From positions 1-32,531 of the forward strand of contig JAUCBJ010001222.1 of assembly GCA_032718475.1 (NCBI GenBank): DNA of 32,531 nucleotides, given 5' to 3'. Every line of letters begins with the position of its first letter. Positions within the stretch are counted from its first letter, which is position 1. The notes under the pieces were generated by a model, which saw only the letters and a program-made list of their open reading frames with translations, did not search any database and was not told the DNA's origin. This DNA comes from Nemertoderma westbladi (Eukaryota > Xenacoelomorpha > Nemertodermatida > Nemertodermatidae). Position numbers and translations under genes: made by a program. Shown here one piece after another: positions 1 to 10,287 of this stretch.

Positions 1-414
1 TGGGAAGTGGAGAGCAGTGATGTGGACGATCCAACTGAGGGAACACCATACTCCTCAGATAATGACGATATTAACTCCAATGTAGATCAATGGAGACATT
101 GCCTTGGGACGATTAATCCAGCCGACATCGCTTCCAGAGGAGCAACTCCTCAAGAACGGATAGATACTCCCGGCTGGTTAGGTGGACCCGACTCCCTAAG
201 TAAAGAAGAAGATGAATGGCCTCCTCATCTTACCACTGCGGAGATTAGACAGGTCAAGGGAGCGGAGGAAGTAACACGACAGCCTAATCGCCCAGCTGGT
301 CGCTTAGGTTTACTGGAAAGAGACCGAAAACTGTCCGGAAACCATGGAAGGCAAGACACTCTTCCCACGACCACCTCCCTAATACCTCAAACATCTAGGG
401 ACTCCCAAACGTGA
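1..414 (+). pseudogene. BEL/Pao-like LTR retrotransposon pol fragment
   Basis: The frame is open from the window edge to a stop at 412-414. Residues around the first third read WRHCLGTINPADIASRG, followed by a W..GP..L segment and a WP. This W-x-H-x-x-G-x-x-NPAD-x-x-SRG pattern is typical of the stretch between the RNase H and integrase regions of BEL/Pao polyproteins. The part that should follow (zinc-binding HHCC and integrase core) is absent: the frame turns into unrecognised sequence and stops, so the copy is truncated or rearranged. The sequence before the motif is acidic and Ser/Asp-rich and does not look like a normal RNase H end. It is a fragment of an old mobile element and not a host gene. 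Family call fairly sure; exact ends unknown because the left side is cut by the window. Confidence 0.7.
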
Positions 415-2032
415 TACGTCTGGAGTGGGTGTATGACTATATTATTTTATCTATTTTATTACATTTTATATGCGAACTTTATTATGTACTTTATTATAAT
501 CGTTTTTATTTAATTTTATTTAGTAAAATGTTATTTTAGAATGTTAGTAGATTAGTGCAATATATTAGTGTTTATTACGTACATAATTACTTATAATATA
601 TATTTAGTGCGACGGCAAGAAGTAATTATTTTCTCTTTCCTTACTGTCCGTATTATATTATAAATGCGAGACTATAGTAAGATGACATGTCAGTACTTCT
701 TAAAGTACAGTAAAGCCACTACTATATTTAAGTATTATTGGTAGGCAGAGTATTAGGAATGCAAAGTTCAGATCCTCGTGTCTCGGCTAAACCAAGCTCT
801 GGGTAGACCTTGGAAACGACTTGCCTCTTCACACTGACATTGCTTCGTGCGATATTGCTCTTCTACCTTATAACAAATAATACATATAGTAGCGTGATGT
901 CCCTCTAACAGTAGCGTCAATCGCAAATAAATCTGTTAAACTTTTGACCATCTGTAATTCTAGTCGATTAAGATATCGTGGCACCCACCGATATACTTGA
1001 AAGACAAATTCTAGAATCAGTGGTTAACGTCCCCAGACAAGTTCTGGAATAAATTGGTGCCCATCCTAAATATTAATTTAATATTTGTTAAAATCTGTAA
1101 AATCCCGATCCTTTAAAATTTCTAGTCAATTAAGATATCGCAGTATTTACCGATATTCTTAGAAGGACTATTTTACAGAATTAAGGATCCTGAGTCCCCA
1201 GATATGCTCTGGAATAAAATTTATGTCAATTTAATATCAAATAATAAAATTCACGGGAATAAATTTAAATTCATATTCGAATGAATTTCATAAATTGTCA
1301 TTTTGTGCAATTTATAACATTCCCAAAATTCCAGTAATTAATAGATCATGGGAGCGGAGATTCATATTGAGTGTGCTAGAGTGTGAGAATCTCCAACATA
1401 TAGTCAATAGCCGATAAAATTTATAAAATCATGCATAAAGAGGATATTGACAATTAAAGAATTACTATTAAATAACATCCCAGATCTGTATGCATGAGGA
1501 TTGCCCTAATTCTACCGCTAGTTTTCCATAATGTCACCATGGCAACACCCACGCTAGAATTAGAAGCAAGTTAAAAGAACAATAAAAGGCTTGCCCCATT
1601 GCGTAGCATCAGAGTATACATAGCGCGCTATTAGTATCCAAGGATACATAGTAAATACGTGACATTCTGGAAGACACTGACTAACGGACAAATGGTATGC
1701 ATGTGTGCAGTAAGTAATGATTGTATGGAATTTGTGCGTTTATAGGTGAATGTTACTACTAAAGTGTGTTTACAGTAGCTAATCGCAATTGTAAAATAGC
1801 CCTAACTCTACCGAGATAACCTCAAGTGGATTCAAGCCTTTGGGACGGACAGTGGTGGGACTTGTGCCGGTTATCGTTGTCGTGCTGTGCTACATGTTGG
1901 CGTAAACACTGCGACAGCGGTACATCGGCGCTGAGAAACCCACTGTCCGGGGGCAAAAAGCCTAGTAGGAAGCGACGCCCGCTTGCCTAAAATATTAACT
2001 TATGTTGATATTAATAAACTCAGATAACAGAT
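415..2032. other. Non-coding stretch, possible LTR/leader of a retroelement
   Basis: No coding signal. The first 300 bases are very AT-rich; the rest is more mixed. The stretch sits between a pol fragment and a gag-like frame, the position expected of an LTR plus untranslated leader if two element copies lie head to tail. It contains a 162-bp-period diverged repeat (959-1226), an imperfect inverted repeat built on CTAATTCTA/CTAGAATTAG (about 1507-1563), and an echo of the same motif near 1800. I could not find a matching second LTR downstream of 3481 or a convincing primer-binding site, so the LTR reading is inference. Confidence 0.3.
959..1226 (+). repeat. Diverged two-copy tandem repeat, period about 162 bp
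   Basis: The block beginning TCTAGTCGATTAAGATATCG at 959 recurs as TCTAGTCAATTAAGATATCG at 1121. Both copies continue through ACCGATAT, a GTCCCCAGA and a CTGGAATAAA in the same order, ending near 1064 and 1226. The copies are clearly related but diverged. Confidence 0.75.
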
Positions 2033-3481
2033 ATGACGGAATTGATAGAAGATGACCTTGGTATTAGAGAGCGATATACTCTACCTTTACAAGCATTTGT
2101 GGATAGCTTGATACGCGGTGAAACCGATCCAACCATTACGGAGGACGATGGTCGTTATATCGAACCGCCGACGTCCCAAGAGCAACTTACGCGTGAATTG
2201 GACTATCGAAAATTAACCGCTCGCTATACGCATCGCAATGGTACGTATCTGGACTTCTTAACTACCGGCCATCCTATCGATTTACATGATACGGACGATG
2301 TAGACACCGAAAGGGAAATGGTTCTATTTAAATATCATACCCAGCGGCGTCGTAACGATAAACCGAGAATAGATCACGAAAATTCTATTCGTAACAGACT
2401 GGGAAGACGAACCAATATGTCTAGAATCTGAGGAGATTCAGCCTATCGCGCTCGGAACAGCGACAACGATTACATCCTAGAATGGTATCAAGGTCCATAG
2501 TGTCTCACTGCGTACGATTATCGCCATGCCAACTATGTTTCTCGGCAACGTTATCGGTTATGCGCATCGAGAGACCATGTTACGCCCATGGACACAAACG
2601 TCCGCTGTTCCTATTTCCACGAACAACCGGCGATGGAAATTTATTGCGCGTATTGCAGATTTAATAATTTGCACATTTTTGCGGTTTGCCCTCAATTTAT
2701 GACTCAATGCCATCATTGTCAACTAAAAGGACACGCCAGCTTTGATTGTCCCTTTAACCATGATTTAGAGAGCGTAGATGAAATGATTGTACTACGTTAT
2801 ATCAGAGCTTGGGAAGCGAACGCTGATTTACATTGTGACTCACGCCATCGCTATTATCCCGGACGCGCCTACGAAGGAGTTTATGCGTTCCATCCATATT
2901 TGTTTGCCTCCGTCGAGCAGAAATCGCGCCTATCAAGTTATGAACTATTGAAGCGCGTTGGAGAATGTATTTCAACCAAATATGTACGTAAATTTCTCAG
3001 GAGCATTAATCCGAGTGACATCCAGTCTTACAACTTAATAAACTTTATCCGTCAGGACCCTGCCTATGGAGACTTATTCGTCAACTCACACCCTGAGTTA
3101 CAAGAAGTATATCGACGGCCTTACGAGTATCGAGCCCGCGAACGCGAGTTAGAAAGAACCATTAAACCAAGGAAGTTTCTAACTGCCTATGGTCCACCCA
3201 CGGCCCTCGTTCAGACCACTCGTAAAGGACCCGTAAGAGCGGCTGTCTTGAAACGAGCTCTCAAAGCCGTTAGACCCCTCTCCCCTGACGTTGATGTCAA
3301 TCAACCCGGTACTTCGACCGGCGGATATACCGATCGCAATCCCATACCTTCTGATGCAATCATATTGCACCCTTCACCCAGGAGTTATAGCCCTCCTAGT
3401 AAAGTGGCTCGCCCCAAAGAGAAAAGGACTCTTGCTAGCTTCAAAAAACTGCGTAAACGCCGTCCGCGCAAGAAAGACTAA
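2033..3481 (+). pseudogene. Gag-like zinc-knuckle protein, two in-frame stops
   Basis: One reading frame runs from ATG 2033 to TAA 3479-3481, broken by TGA at 2429-2431 and TAG at 2498-2500 and open on both sides. The intact right-hand part can start at ATG 2588 (297 residues). Counting from there, it carries two adjacent zinc knuckles: C20-x2-C23-x5-H29-x4-C34 and C41-x2-C44-x4-H49-x4-C54. The second is the exact retroviral CX2CX4HX4C spacing. A central region rich in Tyr/Arg (residues about 75-205) matches no domain I know, and the tail is strongly basic (many Lys/Arg in the last 25 residues). Nucleic-acid binding as the nucleocapsid part of a retroelement Gag is the best inference, supported by the nearby BEL/Pao fragment. 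No protease or polymerase follows. It could instead be a host-domesticated gag or a different element's ORF1. Confidence 0.5.
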
Positions 3482-4983
3482 CTGTTTAGAGTATTTTTGT
3501 ATTTTAGAAACTGTGATTTTGTATATTTTATAGACTTAAATCCCATTTTCTGGGAGCGGTGTAAAAGCTTTTGTGGGATAACTGATACGTTTGCCTTTGC
3601 TGGCCAGTTCCCCCCCAGGCGCTGGAATACTCTAAAAGGGTTCTCTGACTGTATATATATTCCCCTCGCCCGCAAGGTACCTTTACAGGTGTTTTAACGG
3701 ACATAAAAATCATTCTGCTATATACGTGTTTTGGCGGACATGGTAAGGCAAAAAACTTGTAATGCACCAACTACCTTTCACAGCTTAGCCGTGATGATTC
3801 ATATTACGACATCTAGCAGCTGGTTGCTGACATGGAAACAGCCATTGGACGCGTGGTTCTTTGTTTGGCTTGGGCCAATCAGGGCGGTTTTTCCTGTCGA
3901 CGTGTAGCTTTTCTGCCGATCATAAGGAGAGTGTTCTGTCTTACTGTTTTACTTGTTACTTTGTTGTTATTGCTGTCTAAGCCAGAAACACCGGCCTTTT
4001 GGGAAGAACTCTAGTAAACTGCTTGAATTATCGAAAGTATAAACTGTTACCGAAACAAATCTTAATTAATTAATCAATCAAATCGAAAGACAGCATTAAC
4101 TCACTTAATTTAATTGCATTAATCATATTGTTTGTACTGTTATTTTACCGTCAGTCATTAATTGTACCTATTTGTTGATGGAAATATTGCTATTTGGATA
4201 ATACGGATAAATCACCCAATTCCCAATTTTCTTGATAACACTACAGGTTAGAGAGACCGGCTATACATAACAATTGCGATTTATATTAATGTGGTGTGTA
4301 TTGAATCCAATGTTATTTAGCAGACCCTACGTGAGTCAATTACTGCTCTCTTTATGTGTGATCAAATATACTGACTGTCGGCAGAATAGTGTGTATGATT
4401 GTGATTGGTAACAAAGTATTTCCTAAAGAATACGCTTTATACTTTAATCATAAGCAGTATCGTTGCGTTTAGTATAAGTCTTAGTTCTGTTTAAATAGAT
4501 AAAGCGCCACGTCCTAAAGGAACTGTTAATATTTCCCGAAAGCCAATAATATCTGTCAGAGATTAATTATTAACGATCTATCGAATAATACAGTAAGTTT
4601 ACACTGCAACCTTACACTGTAATAATACAATTCAAGCATCCGAATTCAGTCTCCCGGGTGTAGATCCATCGGGTGAATGATCGCGCATGGGCTGACTTCG
4701 GCTAATGTTTTGCGTATTAGCATAAAATATTGTCGTATGCTAAAGTGGTTTTAATTAACTAGAAGACATATAAATTTTGGCAGGTTAAACTGCTAAAGGT
4801 CTTCAAAAGCGCGAACACCCCCCCCCCCCCCGCCCCCCCCCCCCCCGCCCGAACATTGTTCCTAAAATAACTCTTGGACTCAATGGTGTATGAAAATCTT
4901 CTATTATAATTTCTACAGGACATTTTGTGTAAAGTTTTAATAACTTTATGTTCATTTATAATTATTGGTTTATGTTTCCATAG
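3482..4983. other. Non-coding region upstream of the SHB-like exon
   Basis: No supported gene. It contains a TATA-like TGTATATATA near 3650; two copies of GTGTTTTRRCGGACAT at 3689-3704 and 3726-3741; a CCATTGG and a CCAAT box near 3841-3880 (promoter- or LTR-U3-like, unproven); AT-rich DNA to 4800; and an interrupted poly-C run. The last bases, ending ...TTATGTTTCCATAG, form the 3' splice site of the exon at 4984. Confidence 0.5.
4818..4850. repeat. Interrupted poly-C tract
   Basis: Two runs of 14 C are separated by a single G, followed by G and three more C. The complementary strand is a long poly-G with quadruplex potential. It lies about 130 bases before the SHB-like exon. Confidence 0.95.
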
Positions 4984-5149
4984 TTCCTGCGAAGTCGGCA
5001 ATTGATTTACCATTTCCACGAACTGTAACCACGGCAACGCCTCTACAACGTCCAACCAGAAGAGTTGTTGCCAAGGAGATTCACGGACGACCGAAGTTGA
5101 CACCGTTGGGAGAATCGGTGGATCCCAAGATACCCCTGGAGAAACAACG
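4984..5149 (+). CDS. SHB-family SH2 adaptor, exon just before the SH2 domain
   Basis: A 166-nt internal exon with acceptor TTCCATAG|TT and donor AACG|GTGAGT. It enters after the first base of a codon and leaves after the second base. The encoded segment is basic and Pro/Thr-rich, with PTRRVV, and ends GESVDPKIPLEKQ. In SHB/SHD/SHE/SHF adaptors the phrase (V)DP-x-(I/V)PLEKQ sits immediately before the SH2 domain. The split last codon CG|A joins exactly onto the exon at 22120 and continues as R-WYHGAISR, so the join is supported by both phase and family pattern. Family members are cytoplasmic adaptors that bind phosphotyrosine on activated receptor kinases. Upstream exons must lie left of the window or be unrecognised. 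The reading frame would hit TGA inside the donor (5151-5153) if splicing failed. The downstream minisatellite begins in this donor. Confidence 0.85.
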
Positions 5150-8100
5150 GTGAGTGGTAGAAGTAGAACTGGTAGAAGCGGGAGTGGTAGAAGTAGAACT
5201 GTTAGAAACGGGAGTGGTAGAAGTAGCACTGGTAGAAACGGGAGTGGTAGAAGTAGAACTGGTAGAAACGGGATTGGTCGAGGTAGAACTGGTAGAAACG
5301 GGAGTGGTAGAAGTAGAACTGGTAGAAGCGGGAGTGGTAGAAGTGGAACTGGTAGAAACGGGTGTGGTAGAAGTAGAACTGGTAGAAGCGGGAGTGGTAG
5401 AAGTAGAACTGTTAGAAACGGGAGTGGTAGAAGTAGCACTGGTAGAAACGGGAGTGGTAGAAGTAGAACTGGTAGAAGCGGGAGTGGTAGAAGTAGAACT
5501 GGTAGAAACGGGAGGGGTAGAAGTAGAACTGGTAGAAACGGGAGGGGTAGAAGTAGAACTGGTAGAAACGGGAGTGGTAGAAGTAGAACTGGTAGAAGCG
5601 GGAGTGGTAGAAGTAGCACTGGTAGAAACGGGAGTGGTAGAAGTAGAACTGGTAGAAGCGGGAGTGGTAGAAGTAGAACTGGTAGAAACGGGAGTGGTAG
5701 AAGTAGAACTGGTAGAAACGGGAGTGGTAGAAGTAGAACTGGTAGAAACGGGAGTGGTAGAAGTAGAACTGGTAGAAACGGGAGTGGTAGAAGTAGAACT
5801 GGTAGAAACGGGAGTGGTAGAAGTAGAACTGGTAGAAACGGGAATGGTAGAAGTAGGACTGGTAGAAACGGGAGTGGTAGAAGTAGAACTGGTAGAAACT
5901 GGAACGGTAGAAGTAGACCTGGTAGAAGTAGGAGTGGTAGAAACGGGTGTGGTAGAAGTAGACCTGGTAGAAGTAGGAGTGGTAGAAGCGGGAATAGTAG
6001 AAGTAGAACTGGTAGAAACGGGAATGGTAGAAGTAGCACTGGTAGAAACGGGAGAGGTAGAAGTAGGACTGGTAGATACGGGAGTGGTAGAAGTAGAACT
6101 GGTAGAAACGGGTGTGGTAGAAGTAGAACTGGTAGAAACGGGAGTGGTAGAAGTAGAACTGGTAGAAACGGGAGAGGTAGAAGTAGAACTGGTAGAAACG
6201 GGTGTGGTAGAAGTAGAACTGGTAGAAACTGGTGTGGTAGAAGTAGAACTGGTAGAAACGGGAGTGGTAGAAGTAGAACTGGTAGAAACGGGAGAGGTAG
6301 AAGTAGGACTGGTAGAAACGGGAGTGGTAGAAGTAGAACTGGTAGAAACGGGTGTGGTAGAAGTAGAACTGGTAGAAACGGGAGTGGTAGAAGTAGAACT
6401 GGTAGAAACGGGAGAGGTAGAAGTAGAACTGGTAGAAACGGGTGTGGTAGAAGTAGAACTGGTAGAAACTGGTGTGGTAGAAGTAGAACTGGTAGAAACG
6501 GGAGTGGTAGAAGTAGAACTGGTAGAAACGGGAGAGGTAGAAGTAGGACTGGTAGAAACGGGAGTGCTAGAAGTAGAACTGGTAGAAACGGGAGAGGTAG
6601 AAGTAGGACTGGTAGAAACGGGAGTGGTAGAAGTAGAACTGGTAGAAACGGGTGTGGTAGAAGTAGAACTGGTAGAAACGGGAGTGGTAGAAGTAGAACT
6701 GGTAGAAACGGGAGTGGTAGAAGACTGGTAGAAACGGGTGTGGTAGAAGTAGAACTTGTAGAAACGGGAGTGGTAGAAGTAGAAGTGGTAGAAACGGGAG
6801 TGGTAGAAGTAGAACTGGTAGAAACGGGAGTGGTAGAAGTAGAACTGGTAGAAACGGGTGTGGTAGAAGTAGAACTGGTAGAAACTGGTGTGGTAGAAGT
6901 AGAACTGGTAGAAACGGGAGTGGTAGAAGTAGCACTGGTAGAAACGGGAGTGGTAGAAGTAGGACTGGTTGAAACGGGAGTGGTAGAAGTAGAACTGGTA
7001 GAAGTAGGAGTCGGTAGAAACGGATGTGGTAGAAGTAGAACTGGTAGAAACGGGAGAGGTAGAAGTAGGACTGGTAGAAACGGGTGTGGTAGAAGTAGAA
7101 CTGGTAGAAACCGGAGTGGTAGAAGTAGGACTGGTAGAAACGGGAGTGGTAGAAGTAGAACTGGTAGAAGTAGGAGTCGGTAGAAACGGATGTGGTAGAA
7201 GTAGAACTGGTAGAAACCGGAGTGGTAGAAGTAGGACTGGTAGAAACGGGAGTGGTAGAAGTAGAACTGGTAGAAGTAGGAGTGGTAGAAACGGGAGTGG
7301 TAGAAGTAGGACTGGTAAATACGGGAGTGGTAGAAGTAGAACTGGTAGAAACGGGAACGGTAGAAGTAGAACTGGTAGAAACGGGAGTGGTAGAAGTAGA
7401 ACTGGTAGAAACGGGATTGGTCGAGGTAGAACTGGTAGAAACGGGAGTGGTAGAAGTAGAACTGGTAGAAACGGGAGAGGTAGAAGTAGGACTGGTAGTA
7501 ACGTGAGTGGTAGAAGTAGAACTGGTAGAAACGGGTGTGGTAGAAGTAGGACTGGTAGAAACGGGAGTGGTAGAAGTAGAACTGGTAGAAACGGGAGTGG
7601 TAAAAGTAGAACTGGTAGAAACGGGAACGGTAGAAGTAGAACTGGTAGAAACGGGAGGGGTAGAAGTAGAACTGGTAGAAACGGGTGTGGTAGAAGTAGG
7701 ACTGGTAGAAACGGGAGTGGTAGAAGTAGAACTGGTAGAAACTGGTGTGGTAGAAGTAGAACTGGTAGAAACGGGTGTGGTAGAAGTAGAACTGGGAGTG
7801 GTAGTGGAAACGGCAGTGGTAGAAGTAGAACTGGTAGAAACGGGAGTGGTAGAAGTAGAACTGGTAGAATCGGGAGTGGTAGAAGTAGAACTGGTAGAAA
7901 CGGGAGTGGTAGAAGTAGGACTGGTAGAAACGGGTGTGGTAGAAGTAGAACTGGTAGAAACGGGAGTGGTAGAAGTAGAACTGGTAGAAACGGGAGTGGT
8001 AGAAGTAGAACTGGTAGAAACGGGAGTGGTAGAAGTAGAACTGGTAGAAACGGGTGTGGTAGAAGTAGAACTGGTAGAAACGGGAGTGGTAGAAGTAGAA

Positions 8101-8165
8101 CTGGTAGAAACGGGAGTGGTAGAAGTAGAACTGGTAGAAATGGGTGTGGTAGAAGTAGAACTGGT
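5150..8165 (+). repeat. 30-bp minisatellite array, block 1
   Basis: About 100 head-to-tail copies of a 30-bp unit made of two related 15-mers, GGTAGAAGTAGAACT and GGTAGAAACGGGAGT. Common variants include AGGACT for AGAACT and GGTGT, GGAGA or GGAAT for GGAGT. A few indels (for example near 6721-6730, 6930, 7013, 7187 and 7795-7815) shift the frame. The plus strand is purine- and T-rich with only about two C per unit. Because 30 is a multiple of 3 and no unit frame contains a stop, long open frames run in every frame on both strands. These are artefacts of the repeat and show no start, domain or codon signal. Confidence 0.97.
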
Positions 8166-8440
8166 AGAATAAAAAAAAGTAAATTTTCTTCGGCCGCTAG
8201 GCCAGGGATTACGCACAAAGTCTGACGACTTATTTCCAGTTCGGTCCCCCCAGAACTTTACTCCCCAAAGGAAACTCCAGTACTCATTTAGCTACAACTT
8301 AAGGATACAAGGCAGAGATGCGCCCTGGCTGGTCCCTTTAAAGCATTCGTGCCGAAACGAAAACTGCCCTGGCCCATGTGAGGATCGAACCCACGACCTA
8401 CAGGAGAAGTGAATTCAATGCAACCACTACACCAAGGTGG
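8166..8440 (-). mobile_element. tRNA-derived SINE, copy 1, inside the minisatellite
   Basis: On the minus strand the right end carries a polymerase III A box TGGTGTAGTGG (plus 8424-8434) and B box GGTTCGATCCT (plus 8381-8391), the internal promoter of a tRNA-like head. A body of about 200 bases follows, ending in a T-rich tail (plus 8169-8180, seen as A run). The head resembles the SINE at 24157. The minisatellite resumes after it at about the same point of the unit; I saw no long target-site duplication. Confidence 0.8.
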
Positions 8441-10012
8441 AACCTAACGGGAGTGGTAGAAGTAGGACTGGTAGAAACGGGTGTGGTAGAAGTAGAACTG
8501 GTAGAAACGGGAGCGGTAGAAGTAGAACTGGTAGAAACGGGAGTGGTAGAAGTAGAACTGGTAGAAACGGGAGTGGTAGAAGTAGAACTGGTAGAAACGG
8601 GAGTGGTAGAAGTAGGACTGGTAGAAACGGGTGTGGTAGAAGTAGAACTGGTAGAAACGGGAGTGGTAGAAGTAGAACTGGTAGAAACGGGAGTGGTAGA
8701 AGTAGAACTGGTAGAAACGGGAGTGGTAGAAGTAGAACTGGTAGAAACGGGTGTGGTAGAAGTAGAACTGGTAGAAACGGGAGTGGTAGAAGTAGAACTG
8801 GTAGAAACGGGATTGGTAGAAGTAGAACTGGTAGAAATGGGTGTGGTAGAAGTAGGACTGGTAGAAACGGGAGTTTTAGAAGTAGAACTGGTAGAAACGG
8901 GTGTGGTAGAAGTAGGACTGGTAGAAACGGGAGTGGTAGAAGTAGAACTGGTAGAAACGGGAGTGGTAGAAGTAGGACTGGTAGAAACGGGTGTGGTAGA
9001 AGTAGAACTGGTAGAAGTAGGAGTCGGTAGAAACGGATGTGGTAGAAGTAGAACTGGTAGAAACCGGAGTGGTAGAAGTAGGACTGGTAGAAACGGGAGT
9101 GGTAGAAGTAGAACTGGTAGAAGTAGGAGTGGTAGAAACGGGAGTGGTAGAAGTAGGACTGGTAAATACGGGAGTGGTAGAAGTAGAACTGGTAGAAACG
9201 GGAACGGTAGAAGTAGAACTGGTAGAAACGGGAGTGGTAGAAGTAGAACTGGTAGAAACGGGATTGGTCGAGGTAGAACTGGTAGAAACGGGAGTGGTAG
9301 AAGTAGAACTGGTAGAAACGGGAGAGGTAGAAGTAGGACTGGTAGTAACGTGAGTGGTAGAAGTAGAACTGGTAGAAACGGGTGTGGTAGAAGTAGGACT
9401 GGTAGAAACGGGAGTGGTAGAAGTAGAACTGGTAGAAACGGGAGTGGTAAAAGTAGAACTGGTAGAAACGGGAACGGTAGAAGTAGAACTGGTAGAAACG
9501 GGAGGGGTAGAAGTAGAACTGGTAGAAACGGGTGTGGTAGAAGTAGGACTGGTAGAAACGGGAGTGGTAGAAGTAGAACTGGTAGAAACTGGTGTGGTAG
9601 AAGTAGAACTGGTAGAAACGGGTGTGGTAGAAGTAGAACTGGGAGTGGTAGTGGAAACGGCAGTGGTAGAAGTAGAACTGGTAGAAACGGGAGTGGTAGA
9701 AGTAGAACTGGTAGAATCGGGAGTGGTAGAAGTAGAACTGGTAGAAACGGGAGTGGTAGAAGTAGGACTGGTAGAAACGGGTGTGGTAGAAGTAGAACTG
9801 GTAGAAACGGGAGTGGTAGAAGTAGAACTGGTAGAAACGGGAGTGGTAGAAGTAGAACTGGTAGAAACGGGAGTGGTAGAAGTAGAACTGGTAGAAACGG
9901 GTGTGGTAGAAGTAGAACTGGTAGAAACGGGAGTGGTAGAAGTAGAACTGGTAGAAACGGGAGTGGTAGAAGTAGAACTGGTAGAAATGGGTGTGGTAGA
10001 AGTAGAACTGGT
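8441..10012 (+). repeat. 30-bp minisatellite array, block 2
   Basis: Continuation of the same 30-bp array between the two SINE copies, about 52 units. Its left part (to about 9011) is the first copy and its right part the second copy of the 1,847-bp duplicated segment. Confidence 0.97.
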
Positions 10013-10287
10013 AGAATAAAAAAAAGTAAATTTTCTTCGGCCGCTAGGCCAGGGATTACGCACAAAGTCTGACGACTTATTTCCAGTTCGGTCCCCCCAG
10101 AACTTTACTCCCCAGAGGAAACTCCAGTACTCATTTAGCTACAACTTAAGGATACAAGGCAGAGATGCGCCCTGGCTGGTCCCTTTAAAGCATTCGTGCC
10201 GAAACGAAAACTGCCCTGGCCCATGTGAGGATCGAACCCACGACCTACAGGAGAAGTGAATTCAATGCAACCACTACACCAAGGTGG
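10013..10287 (-). mobile_element. tRNA-derived SINE, copy 2, duplicated with the array
   Basis: Same sequence as 8166-8440, shifted by 1,847 bp, with A box at plus 10271-10281 and B box at plus 10228-10238. One base difference noticed (near 10118). It arose by duplication of the surrounding array and not by a second insertion, because both flanks are also duplicated. Confidence 0.8.

Noticed and set aside
3832-4014. 60-codon frame with a hydrophobic stretch
   Set aside because: Short, in non-coding DNA, no recognisable family; the hydrophobic run is T-rich DNA read in frame.
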